Assembly (NCBI GenBank): GCA_021828225.1
Contig: JAKASH010000007.1
Coordinates: 1 to 17,346 of the forward strand
From: Acidobacteriota bacterium
GTDB lineage: Bacteria; Acidobacteriota; Terriglobia; UBA7540
Reading direction: 5' to 3'
DNA: 17,346 bases
Shown in pieces: positions 1-8,214 of this stretch; within the stretch, counting starts at the first letter, position 1, and every line of letters starts with the position of its first letter. The notes under the pieces are model-generated. The model had not been told where the DNA came from, ran no database searches, and saw nothing but the letters and a program-made list of their open reading frames with translations. The position numbers were made by a program, and so were the translations under genes.

Positions 1-1035
1 AAACTTCAAACCCTCGCGCCCGTTTTCGCTGCAATACTTTGCCAGGAAATGTTCCACGAGAAGCGGAATATCTTCCTTGCGATCGCGAAGCGGCGGCAGG
101 TTCACGGTAATAACGTTGAGCCGGTAGTAGAGGTCATCCCGGAACTTGTTGGCCTGCACCATCTTTCTCAAGTCCGTGTTGGTGGCGGCCAGGATTCGAA
201 CGTCCACCTTAATGTTCTCCGTGCCGCCCAGCCGCATGAACTCGCGCTCCTGGATCACCCTCAGGAGCTTGGCTTGCGTATCCACGCCGATTGTTCCGAT
301 TTCGTCGAAGAAGATGGTGCCCTGGTCCGCCACCTCGAAGAGTCCTCTCTTCGTGGCAATGGCCGAAGTGAACGCTCCTTTCACGTGCCCGAAAAGAGTG
401 CTCTCGAGCAGGTCTACCGGCATCGAGCCTGTGTTGACCGGGACAAACGGCTTGTCGGCACGCGGGCTGGTGGCATGGATCGTCTTGGCCACCAGTTCCT
501 TGCCCGTCCCGCTCTCGCCGGTAATCAACACCGTCGCCCGGCTTGGAGCAACCTGAGTTATCAGGTCATAGACCCGTTGCATGCGATCGCTCTTGCCGAT
601 GATGTTGGGCAGGCCAAACCGCTTGAGGGCGCGCCGCAGCAGGACGTTTTCCACTCGCAACCGCGAGCGGTCAAGCAGGTTGCGAATTTCGAGAAGCAGC
701 TTGTCGTTGTCCCACGGCTTGGTAACGTAACTTTCCGCGCCTTCCCGGGAAGCCTGAAAGGCGACCTGGCTGGAATCGTAAGCGGTGATCATGATCACCG
801 GCGTTTCGGGCGAGTCCCTCTTGATCGACCGCAGCACGTCGATGCCGTTCGAGTCAGGAAGGCTGATGTCGAGCAAGACAAGGTCGAAGGGTTCCTTGTC
901 GAGCTTTTTCAAACCCTCCGCAGCCGTGGACGCCGTATCCGTCTGATAGCCATCGCTTTTCAAGAGCTCATCAAGGCTCTCAAGGACATCGGCTTCGTCG
1001 TCAACGATAAGGATGGAACCCGTTCTAGAGGGCAT
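1..1035 (-). CDS. Sigma-54-dependent NtrC-family response regulator (3' end beyond window)
   Basis: A cytoplasmic response regulator, the presumed partner of the sensor kinase just upstream. 345 codons are visible from the ATG at 1033-1035; the frame stays open to the window edge, so the end of the AAA+ domain and any Fis-type HTH lie outside. Residues 1-125 form a receiver domain with acidic pocket D12/D13, phospho-acceptor D56 (LVLLDISLPD), T84 and K106. Residues about 145-345 form a sigma-54-activator AAA+ domain: Walker A GESGTGKE at 173-180, Walker B TIFFDEI at 240-246, and the arginine-finger region FRDDLYYRLN at 298-307. The sigma-54 contact loop reads GAFTSA (220-225) instead of GAFTGA. 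The start codon overlaps the end of the kinase gene by 11 bp, implying translational coupling. Family is certain; the target genes are unknown. Confidence 0.95.
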   Translation of the reverse strand, partial: MPSRTGSILIVDDEADVLESLDELLKSDGYQTDTASTAAEGLKKLDKEPFDLVLLDISLPDSNGIDVLRSIKRDSPETPVIMITAYDSSQVAFQASREGAESYVTKPWDNDKLLLEIRNLLDRSRLRVENVLLRRALKRFGLPNIIGKSDRMQRVYDLITQVAPSRATVLITGESGTGKELVAKTIHATSPRADKPFVPVNTGSMPVDLLESTLFGHVKGAFTSAIATKRGLFEVADQGTIFFDEIGTIGVDTQAKLLRVIQEREFMRLGGTENIKVDVRILAATNTDLRKMVQANKFRDDLYYRLNVITVNLPPLRDRKEDIPLLVEHFLAKYCSENGREGLKF

Positions 1036-3859
1036 TGACCGGTTTCCTGGTGGCGGGGAATTCAAGGCGGAACGATGCTCCGCGGCCGACTGAACTGTCG
1101 ACGTAGATCTTTCCGGAGTGTTCCCGGATAATGCCGTAACTCACCGCCAGGCCAAGTCCCGTACCGCGGTTGGTCGTTTTCGTCGTGAAGAAGGGGTCAA
1201 AGATCTTGCGGAGATGTTCTGGGGAAATACCTATACCGTTGTCGGAGATTTCAACACAGACCATGGAATCGACAGCGCTGGTGGCAACGGTCAAATCCCC
1301 GCCGTAAGGCATCGCATCGCGGGCGTTCATCACCAGGTTCATGAAGACCTGTTGCAACTTGCCGGCGTTCCCATGGATTGTCGGGAGGTCTGAATCAAGA
1401 TGGGTCTCGACGCTGATCTTCGCAGCTCGCAGCATCGGAGCCACCAGCGTGAGAGTCTCCTGGATGATCTTGTTCAGCTCCAGATCAACGTGTTCACTCC
1501 CGCTGACACGGGAGAATTTCAGCAGGTTATTAATGATTTCTGAAGCCCGGAACCCCTGCTTGACAACTCTATCCAGGACGCGCGAGTGAGGGTCATCCGA
1601 GGGAAGCTGTCTCATCAGCATCTGGAGTTGCGAGGTGATCACGGCCAGCGGCGTGTTGACCTCATGGGCGACTCCGGCCGCAAGAACTCCGATCGACGAA
1701 AGCTTTTCCGCCTGAACCAGTTGGTCTTCCAGCTCAACACGCTCGGTGAGATCATTCATAATCAGCAAACGCCCGATGACATAATCGTTCTTCCCCAGCA
1801 GCGGCACCGTCGAGAGATTCACGATCAGCGAACGCCCCTTTGCATTATTCAAACTGAACTTGTAAAGATTTAATGACCGGTAGGGCTCGGTATGCTGGGG
1901 CAATTGGGCAATCAGTTCCGGCGGGAAGACCTCTGTCAGGCGCTTTCCTTCGGCCTCCGCACTGGGAATTCCGTAAAGTCTTTCCATCGAAGAATTCCAG
2001 GACTCAATTCGCTGCTCCGGATTCCACGCAACGATCCCGGCATCAATGGACTCGATGATATTTTCGCTGAAATCCTTTAGAGCCTGGTATTCAAGAGCCT
2101 TGCGCTCGAGAGATTCATACAGCCGGGCGCTTTCAACTGCCATAGCAACGTATCCCGAAACCGTTCGCAGCAGGTCGACGTCTTCGCTGGAGAGGAAATC
2201 ATCGTCCTTCGTCTTCCCCAGCGCCAGGTATCCCAGCGTGATTCCCTTGACCCTCAAGGGCAGGTAGTAGTGCAGCCCCAGTCTTTCAATGGTCAACTGG
2301 GCGCTGGGTGTGAAATCAGCAGGGTGCTTGATGCTTTCAAAGAAAAGGTAACCCTTTCCCGCTTCAATCTGCGTGGGATCAAGAAAACTCAAGTCGAGCT
2401 GGTCGGCAAACGTGAGTCCCCGGGATTTGGCCAGGTAGGGTTCGCCTGAACTGGACATGAGAAACGCAGCCACTCGGTCCACGTCCAGCGTTTCCGCCAG
2501 GCGCTCAACCGTTTGGTCCAACAGAGAATCCACGTGAACTTCGGAACCAAGGTCACGAGCATAGTCCAGCAAGGTACTTCGGTAGTCATAGCGTTCGCGG
2601 TTGAAAAACCGGTCCAGCCGCACCTGAATCCAGGTCACTATGGGCTGGAACAATAAAGCTGTGACCACAATCGCGAGTAACCATCCACCCTGGCTGGTGA
2701 TCAGCTCGTTGTTACGGAAAAAGTCGGCAAAGAGGAATACCACCCCGAAGTAAAATCCTATGATCGCAGCCGTCGCCAGGGTGTAGGCGATTCCACGGCG
2801 GAAGATCATATCCACATCCATCAGCCGGTAGCGCACAATCGCGTAGCCAAACGTGAGCGGCAGCAGTACCAGCGAAAGGACAGAAAGCTTCATCCACTCC
2901 GCCGGGATAAATCCCATGCCCAGGAAATAAGGAACAGCATAAAGCGCCACGAAGGGAACCACGGCGACCGCCGACCCTCGAGTGACCCACTTCAATTGCT
3001 GCTTTGCCAGCGGCGATCGCGCCCGGCGATAGGAACGGAAGAGGAAGAAAACCCCGGCCGCAAAATAAACAGCAAGATGGCCCATCTCAAGGCTGTCAAG
3101 CAGCCAGCGAATGGAAAGCATCGGCAGGGGCATGCTTACAAATCCCGCCATAATGAGCCCGTGCACTGCCAGGAGAACTGCGGCGGGCGCGTAGAGAGCT
3201 GGAATTACGTATGGTCTCCGGCGGACAAAATCGGGCCTCTCGGGAAAAGTCAGACAAAAATGCAGAAAAATAGCGGGCTGAAGCAGCAGCGCCGCGACAT
3301 TGAGCCAGTAGATGGTCGAGTCGAAAAGGTTCAGCTTCCCCGTGTAAGAGAAGCAGTAGAGGACAAACGACACAAGGCAGAAGAGATAGAAGTGGAGCGA
3401 TTTCGCGGCCGACCAGCGGCGGAGAAAAACAAATGCTCCTATGATCAGGTAAAGAAGCCCGACCACCTCAAGATAATCGTGAAGGGACCGGGAAGTGTCC
3501 TGGGGAGCGAGAATGACGGTGGTCGCGTAGGATTCTCCCCCACGAACCAGGTCATACGTGGCGCGTGACCATACGCCGATTTCAAAAATGTCGCGTTCAG
3601 CTTCAACAGTTGTCTTAACCGGGTGGCCATCGATCGACTTGAGGATATCTCCGGCGAGAATGCCCGCCCGCTGTCCGGGCGAATCCGGCGTCACGCTCCA
3701 TGCCTTCAGACCCTGTGGCGCCGTCACCCATGAAACGCCGTCGGTTGGAAGCTGGTACATTCTCCTTTGCTGAAAGTTGATGACGGCAAAAATAACAAGC
3801 GTCACGCTCACTATCGCAAGCAGAAGGGTCAAGAAGCGATATGGAGCCCGAATGCTCAT
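1025..3859 (-). CDS. Multi-TM sensor histidine kinase with periplasmic PDZ, GAF and PAS domains
   Basis: A 944-residue inner-membrane kinase that should phosphorylate the NtrC-type regulator whose start it overlaps. Order seen: TM1 (8-28); a PDZ-like domain (about 49-118, with SPGQRAGILAGDILKSIDG) that should lie in the periplasm; nine more TM segments (about 130-147, 155-173, 182-205, 217-239, 257-275, 296-316, 325-343, 358-380, 391-411); GAF (about 437-585); PAS (about 600-710); HisKA with H732 in GVAHEVNTPL; HATPase with N box (NLVMNARDAM), G1 (DNGIGI), F box (FDPFFTTK) and G2 (GTGLGLAVS). The membrane layout and the sequence YAIVRYRLMDVDMIFRR before the last helices recall ComP-type sensors. 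Ten helices put both ends in the cytoplasm, which fits the positive-inside pattern. The ATG at 3857-3859 has no clear Shine-Dalgarno sequence. The ligand is unknown; the PDZ suggests a periplasmic peptide or protein end, which is inference. Confidence 0.95.
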   Translation of the reverse strand: MSIRAPYRFLTLLLAIVSVTLVIFAVINFQQRRMYQLPTDGVSWVTAPQGLKAWSVTPDSPGQRAGILAGDILKSIDGHPVKTTVEAERDIFEIGVWSRATYDLVRGGESYATTVILAPQDTSRSLHDYLEVVGLLYLIIGAFVFLRRWSAAKSLHFYLFCLVSFVLYCFSYTGKLNLFDSTIYWLNVAALLLQPAIFLHFCLTFPERPDFVRRRPYVIPALYAPAAVLLAVHGLIMAGFVSMPLPMLSIRWLLDSLEMGHLAVYFAAGVFFLFRSYRRARSPLAKQQLKWVTRGSAVAVVPFVALYAVPYFLGMGFIPAEWMKLSVLSLVLLPLTFGYAIVRYRLMDVDMIFRRGIAYTLATAAIIGFYFGVVFLFADFFRNNELITSQGGWLLAIVVTALLFQPIVTWIQVRLDRFFNRERYDYRSTLLDYARDLGSEVHVDSLLDQTVERLAETLDVDRVAAFLMSSSGEPYLAKSRGLTFADQLDLSFLDPTQIEAGKGYLFFESIKHPADFTPSAQLTIERLGLHYYLPLRVKGITLGYLALGKTKDDDFLSSEDVDLLRTVSGYVAMAVESARLYESLERKALEYQALKDFSENIIESIDAGIVAWNPEQRIESWNSSMERLYGIPSAEAEGKRLTEVFPPELIAQLPQHTEPYRSLNLYKFSLNNAKGRSLIVNLSTVPLLGKNDYVIGRLLIMNDLTERVELEDQLVQAEKLSSIGVLAAGVAHEVNTPLAVITSQLQMLMRQLPSDDPHSRVLDRVVKQGFRASEIINNLLKFSRVSGSEHVDLELNKIIQETLTLVAPMLRAAKISVETHLDSDLPTIHGNAGKLQQVFMNLVMNARDAMPYGGDLTVATSAVDSMVCVEISDNGIGISPEHLRKIFDPFFTTKTTNRGTGLGLAVSYGIIREHSGKIYVDSSVGRGASFRLEFPATRKPVNAL

Positions 3860-4005
3860 TACGCTTTCGCTATCCCGGAATAAAGCAAGTACTTAGCAAA
3901 AAAGTGTAGCAAGTTTCGTTCCTTGTCGAAATCTCCGGCTTCATCGTGCTTTTTCGCGTATCTTGTGTATGTTTTAGCGATACATCCCAGGTTGCTCAGA
4001 TTCCA

Positions 4006-4034
4006 ATTATATGACATATGGAATATCCTATATG
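4006..4034 (-). promoter_or_regulatory. Candidate promoter and AT-rich dyad upstream of the kinase-regulator operon
   Basis: The 297-bp gap between the kinase start and the next gene holds, on the minus strand, a perfect TATAAT at 4011-4006. In place of a good -35 it has a 20-bp imperfect palindrome (4015-4034, 8 of 10 positions matching between arms). A weak -10/-35 with a dyad at the -35 position is a common layout for activator-dependent promoters. The predicted start near 3999 would give a leader of about 140 nt. A poor sigma-54-like box lies farther out (4060-4075). I found no gene in 3860-4156. Seen: the sequence boxes; inferred: promoter activity. Confidence 0.4.
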
Positions 4035-4156
4035 ATAAACAGAAGAATCTCGGTTTCTGTGCAACCCTCTGCCCTCATGCCTGAGGAGCAATAAACTCAG
4101 GATTTACACGTCTGTACTACCCTAAGCGGTACGCAGAGGAGATCCCGGCCAAGATC

Positions 4157-5959
4157 TCAAAACTGGACAGCAAACCCACCGCGGATGGTTCGATAACCTG
4201 GGGTAAGCGAGATGGAGCTGCCACTTGCCCCGGGCAGCGCGAAGGAACCCTGTCCCAGCAAGTTCCTGAAATCGGCTATAGCCACAATCTGTATGGGCAG
4301 CATGTCAATCCTGGGAAGAGGCTGGCGAATCTGCAGACCCCAAAAAGGCTGAAAGTCCATCCGGGCCTGTCCGTAGGGATCAACAATGGTTATGCGCCCG
4401 GCGGGAATCCAGCTATAGCTGGTGACAACCCGGGTTTTCAAACGCGGAAGAACAGTTGAAAACTTGCCTGAGACGGATTGCGTAAATTCCGCGCGCAGAA
4501 AATCGGGCAAATTTGCCGGATTGAGAGCGATGTTGCTGCCGGCGCCCCCAGGCGAGTGAGCGGTTAACGCGCTGCCGAACGCATACATGATGCCAACTTC
4601 CGTGCGCCGGCCAAGGCCTTTCGCATAAGCAATGTGCCCTCCGGAGGAACCATAATTCCCCACGTTCAGCATCGCTCTGTTCCCCACGGAGCTGACAAAC
4701 ACGTTACCTGCCGCTGACAAATTTTGCAGGTCCCGGGCACTTCCCATTCCCCAGACGGCCACATCCTGAAATGCGTCGTGATATGCCGCAAATTCGATCT
4801 GGGATCCCGCACCGAGGCTCCGGTCCAGGCGGATTTCAGCATGCTTGGCATTTTCGAGCCGAGGGCGAAAATTACGCAAGGTAACACGCGGAAAGGCATT
4901 GAGCTCACCAACGCGGTGAAGGAGCGTACCCGGCTGATCCCTGCCCGCCGCACCGTAACTCAGATTCAAAACCGTGGAGCGATCGAGCCTGTAGGCGAGG
5001 CTGACCTGCGGCTGCATGGTGCCTGTGTCCTGGAATGAATCCAGATATCTCATCTCAAAGCCCGCCGTCAGCGTTAGCGCATCAGAAAGCTGGCGGGTCT
5101 GCGTGTAGCGCAGCACCATCCCTCGGGAAATCGCAGCGCCATGTCCAACCGATGAAGAAACAGGAAAACCATTTCCATCCAGGCTCAACTGGTGAACCGC
5201 AAGCGTAATCTCCTCGTCATCCTTCGTCAGGAGACCCCTCCGGTAGTCAGCAATAATCGACGACCCATCAAAGTTACTTCTGCTGACGGAACCCGCCACT
5301 AAGACGTCGGAGTTCTCGTCCAAAGGATGCAGGTAAGCAAAGACAGTTGCCGTTCCGGGATCTTCGGAAAGCCCGTCGGTTCCCCCCGTTTCGGGCATCA
5401 TTGCAACCAGCCGCTGCGCCGGAAGTGGAGTGTGCCCGGCAGCCGGTTTATGGGAGTGCCCGGCTGTCCGGTAGCGGAGAATTGGACGGGTAGAGGCGGA
5501 CGTGCGCAGAATCCATTTCCATTCGTGTCCCCACGCGCGGAGGTCGCGTGTCGGGCGCCGCCAGCGGATGCCGGAAAGAATATCGCCCAGAGCGAAAGTT
5601 TCCCGCGTCGTCATCCCTGGCTTGACTTGAACCCCGTTCCGGAATATGGGCAACCTTGCAGGTGAGATCACTTGCAGCGAATACCAGCCGGGGGTTACGC
5701 GGCCAATCGTGAAATTGCCCTGGGCGTCCGTGAAAACACGGTTGATGGAGCCTTCCAGCAGACCTTGCGACGCGTCAACCCCTGGGCCGGTCAGCAGGAC
5801 CGTTGCGCCCATCAAAGGATGTCCGTCTGTGTCGGTAACCTTACCCGACACCCGGCCGTACTCAGCGCCAAAGCCCTGACTAGCTGCTAATACAATGCAG
5901 AAGAGAACTCCGGCCGAGAGTAATTCCGTGCGCAACCTGGGATTATTGGAGCGCCGCAT
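4157..5959 (-). CDS. CarboxypepD_reg-domain outer-membrane beta-barrel protein
   Basis: A 600-residue exported protein. Residues 1-32 are a signal peptide (basic start, hydrophobic 13-28, likely cut after GFGA). Residues about 35-125 are a carboxypeptidase-regulatory-like Ig fold (GRVSGKVTDTDGHPLMGATV ... DAQGNFTIGRVTPGWYSLQV), as found at the N-terminus of many acidobacterial TonB-dependent transporter-like proteins. A tryptophan-rich segment WGHEWKWILRTS follows at 143-154, then a His-containing linker, then alternating amphipathic strands to a C-terminal GGFAVQF ending in Phe, the usual outer-membrane barrel insertion signal. No TonB plug domain was recognised, and 600 residues is short for a TonB receptor (often 900-1200 in this phylum). 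It is therefore better called a barrel protein of unknown function. A GAGG site lies 5 nt before the ATG. It sits 65 bp after the GWxTD gene, probably in one operon. Confidence 0.8.
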   Translation of the reverse strand: MRRSNNPRLRTELLSAGVLFCIVLAASQGFGAEYGRVSGKVTDTDGHPLMGATVLLTGPGVDASQGLLEGSINRVFTDAQGNFTIGRVTPGWYSLQVISPARLPIFRNGVQVKPGMTTRETFALGDILSGIRWRRPTRDLRAWGHEWKWILRTSASTRPILRYRTAGHSHKPAAGHTPLPAQRLVAMMPETGGTDGLSEDPGTATVFAYLHPLDENSDVLVAGSVSRSNFDGSSIIADYRRGLLTKDDEEITLAVHQLSLDGNGFPVSSSVGHGAAISRGMVLRYTQTRQLSDALTLTAGFEMRYLDSFQDTGTMQPQVSLAYRLDRSTVLNLSYGAAGRDQPGTLLHRVGELNAFPRVTLRNFRPRLENAKHAEIRLDRSLGAGSQIEFAAYHDAFQDVAVWGMGSARDLQNLSAAGNVFVSSVGNRAMLNVGNYGSSGGHIAYAKGLGRRTEVGIMYAFGSALTAHSPGGAGSNIALNPANLPDFLRAEFTQSVSGKFSTVLPRLKTRVVTSYSWIPAGRITIVDPYGQARMDFQPFWGLQIRQPLPRIDMLPIQIVAIADFRNLLGQGSFALPGASGSSISLTPGYRTIRGGFAVQF

Positions 5960-6024
5960 TATGCCTCGATCAAAGTTTTTCGAAGATACTCACCCAGGCG
6001 ATCGACTCGTAGTCAACGCCCGAT

Positions 6025-7770
6025 TCATTGCTGAACCTGGAAACTAGCCGTTCGAGTATCCGACTGATGTTTGACGTTGTCCGTGATCTTGATTTGCACG
6101 GTATATTTCCCAGGTGGCAGCAGCTTGACCGGCATCGTCTTTTCCAGTGTCACTTGCTCGGAAGCGTCCTTGATGCTGGCTGCGGACTGCGTCTGGTTCA
6201 AAATTGCCTTACCATCCTTGAGGATCTGATAGTTAATATCCGCCGAGGGGCGGTGCGTCTTGGGATCAAGCCCCAAATTGTATACCTGCATGTAAATACC
6301 AAGATTTTGGCTCGGTGTAAAGACTTTATTAACGTTGGGACGCACCTTCGTTCCGCCGATAACAAAAGGTCCCGAACCCACCTCAGTCGACGGCAGCGGC
6401 TGGATCAGATCGGCCAGGATCAGTGAACTGGTGCTCAGCTTTTCATTGCCGAACTGCGGGACGATAATCCCCAGGTTCTCCGATCCCATGTGGCCACTGT
6501 GATCATCCTTAACCACAATGCTGAGCTTATAACGCCCGGGTGGCAAATATATCGGCCGCTGGTAGACTTCCTTCTGATTAACGTAGTCCTGGAAATCATG
6601 CTGCGGGACATCCGCCGAAACGCCCTGTTCAAAAGTTGTGGCAATCTGCCCGCCTATCGTCGTGAGCTGCCCATAGACGTCCAGGACGGCGTGCATCACT
6701 CCATTCTTGTTTTCAAATTGCAGCTCGCGGTTCGGAATCTGAATGGTAATCGGGGTCAGCACCGTGTCATCCGTGATCTTGATATAGTCAACACGCACAC
6801 TGAAGGGCAGTAGCTGCGCTGTCACCGTCGAAGTAACCATCGACCTCAGGTCTTTAAACTGTATGGCCGGAGGCTGGAAGATTTTCGCGTACATGTCCAG
6901 CCGGTTAAATTCATCGTATTGCGCCCCCATAATATTGGAGGTCACCATTGATCCGGTGCCGCCCCCACTGCTGCTGCCTGAATTCAACTGGCTGGGGTTA
7001 ATCACCAGATTCGGGTTCCAGACGGGCCCGATGGAAACCCCTCCCTGGCATCCCGTCGTGTCGCCGGGAACTTCCGCCATCGCATCTTTCTCGCAAGGGT
7101 TCATCGTAAGCTGATATTCGCCGGTCATTGTGGGGTCAACAAACTCAAGCACCACGTTCTCGCCAATCCCCGGGATGTAATGGTAGGTCCAGTCCTCAAA
7201 GGGATACGTCGTCATCGTATTGGAAGCGCCGGGACCTGAATAGGGGAGTTCATTGGGGTTCGCCACGTAAGTCCCGCCGCTCGGATGCGATTCAATCTCG
7301 TCCGGAGGACCGTACATGATGTAGATCCTCCCGCGGTCCGTCCGCCATCCGGGAATGCCGGAAGCGAAGTGCTCGTTCGCGTAAGCAACACGGCGGTAAA
7401 ACTCTTCCTTAAAGGTGTTTTCGGGAGAGCCAGGACTGGGATTGCGCCTCCTCCAGAATTCTTCGATAAATTGGTCACGCTCCTCGTCGGTGGTGAGCTT
7501 TTTGAATGCAGCTCGCTCCTGAGGCGTGATGATGTAGGAAATCGGCCCATTAATCCACTTCTTATACGGGCTCTCCATTTCCTTTTGGATAGCCTTCTGG
7601 CGACGGCGTTCTTCCTTGGTGAGCTTCTTCTCGTTGTCCTTTTCCATGTCCTTGCGGGCAAAGACCGGCAGCGCACAGGCTCCTAATAAGCCTGCTGCAA
7701 CCAGGATCATCGATATCCACCGGATGGTATGATTGCGTTTCAGAGAACTATCTACCCCTGTCCCCAACAA
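6025..7770 (-). CDS. GWxTD-domain secreted protein
   Basis: A 581-residue exported protein of unknown biochemical role, of a type frequent in Acidobacteriota. An N-terminal hydrophobic segment (about 17-38) follows a basic stretch. Cleavage could be by signal peptidase I after PVFA (about 38), or C32 in LLGAC could be a lipobox cysteine making it a lipoprotein. A charged helical stretch (40-70) precedes the GWxTD domain: a helical part with ERDQFIEEFWRRRNPSPGS (97-115), then GWRTDRGRIYIMYGPPDEIE (141-160), the family signature. The middle and C-terminal parts look like beta-sandwich domains (for example LPPGKYTVQIKITD near the end). Start choice: TTG at 7768-7770, because AAGGAGG lies 7 nt upstream on the minus strand; the first in-frame ATG (residue 21) would delete most of the signal peptide. 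First gene of a probable operon with the barrel protein. Confidence 0.85.
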   Translation of the reverse strand: MLGTGVDSSLKRNHTIRWISMILVAAGLLGACALPVFARKDMEKDNEKKLTKEERRRQKAIQKEMESPYKKWINGPISYIITPQERAAFKKLTTDEERDQFIEEFWRRRNPSPGSPENTFKEEFYRRVAYANEHFASGIPGWRTDRGRIYIMYGPPDEIESHPSGGTYVANPNELPYSGPGASNTMTTYPFEDWTYHYIPGIGENVVLEFVDPTMTGEYQLTMNPCEKDAMAEVPGDTTGCQGGVSIGPVWNPNLVINPSQLNSGSSSGGGTGSMVTSNIMGAQYDEFNRLDMYAKIFQPPAIQFKDLRSMVTSTVTAQLLPFSVRVDYIKITDDTVLTPITIQIPNRELQFENKNGVMHAVLDVYGQLTTIGGQIATTFEQGVSADVPQHDFQDYVNQKEVYQRPIYLPPGRYKLSIVVKDDHSGHMGSENLGIIVPQFGNEKLSTSSLILADLIQPLPSTEVGSGPFVIGGTKVRPNVNKVFTPSQNLGIYMQVYNLGLDPKTHRPSADINYQILKDGKAILNQTQSAASIKDASEQVTLEKTMPVKLLPPGKYTVQIKITDNVKHQSDTRTASFQVQQ

Positions 7771-7777
7771 CTGGGCT

Positions 7778-7784
7778 CCTCCTT
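7778..7784 (-). promoter_or_regulatory. Strong Shine-Dalgarno deciding a TTG start
   Basis: On the minus strand AAGGAGG stands 7 nt before the TTG codon at 7770-7768, which begins the GWxTD protein. No ATG or GTG lies at a suitable distance, so the ribosome site fixes the TTG as start. Confidence 0.8.
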
Positions 7785-7811
7785 CTCCACCTGGGAGAAT
7801 TGCTAAATCAA

Positions 7812-7840
7812 ATTGTATTTTTCGAAAATGATAAAGTCAA
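7812..7840 (-). promoter_or_regulatory. Sigma-70-type promoter of the GWxTD-barrel operon
   Basis: Minus-strand TTGACT (7840-7835) and TACAAT (7817-7812) are separated by exactly 17 bp, each one mismatch from consensus. The start would be near 7805, giving a leader of about 35 nt before the Shine-Dalgarno and TTG start. The spacer contains a perfect 10-bp palindrome, TTTTCGAAAA (7819-7828), which could be a repressor site or only a bent A/T tract. Confidence 0.65.
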
Positions 7841-8096
7841 CTGATTCCCTGCGTAGAGTTCATCTTGACGTGTCGCTTGCCTGTCGATTCTAATGATGTC
7901 GTTTCGCGCCGAATGGTGGCCCACAGATCAGTCCATCTTCAAAACAATTTGGAGCGAAATCCATGGAAACTCTCAACGGCACCGGCCCACCTCCCTCAAC
8001 CTCTCTCCTGTTTGACAATCTGTTTATTCCTGCGCTGACACGTTGTACAATAGCCATAAGACAAATTTCGCCCGGAATCTGTAGAAACCGGCAAGG

Positions 8097-8117
8097 TCCT
8101 GGCGGGAAACGCCAGGA
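8097..8117 (+). other. Perfect 8-bp hairpin in the probable efflux-operon leader
   Basis: TCCTGGCG (8097-8104) and CGCCAGGA (8110-8117) pair perfectly around a 5-nt GGAAA loop. No U-tract follows, so it is not a standard terminator, and it lacks the GTAG foot of the palindromic repeats further right. It lies 170 nt before the membrane-fusion gene. It may stabilise or regulate the leader RNA; no known riboswitch class was recognised. Confidence 0.45.
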
Positions 8118-8214
8118 TGTTCACCATGAATGGAGTAGTGGAACCTTTCCCGCTGCCCGTACGTATTATACTTGTATTGATAAATCTCATCCCTTCGGTT
8201 TTCGGTTGTTTCAG

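Noticed and set aside
49..1038. Long plus-strand open frame opposite the NtrC-type regulator
   Set aside because: It is antisense to a clear receiver/AAA+ protein, its translation shows no domain, and long shadow frames are expected in GC-rich coding DNA.
4080..4101. Hairpin CCTGAG/CTCAGG as terminator of the barrel gene
   Set aside because: Only 6 bp with a 10-nt loop and no T-run on the minus strand. A second hairpin, GAGATC/GATCTC (4139-4158), overlaps the stop codon and also lacks a T-run.
8012..8051. TTGACA (8012-8017) with TACAAT (8046-8051) as an efflux promoter
   Set aside because: The boxes are 28 bp apart, well outside the 16-18 bp that sigma-70 allows, and neither has a good partner at normal spacing.
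8060..8160. Riboswitch in the efflux leader
   Set aside because: Apart from one strong hairpin, no conserved core of a known class (c-di-GMP, guanidine, cobalamin, SAM) could be recognised.
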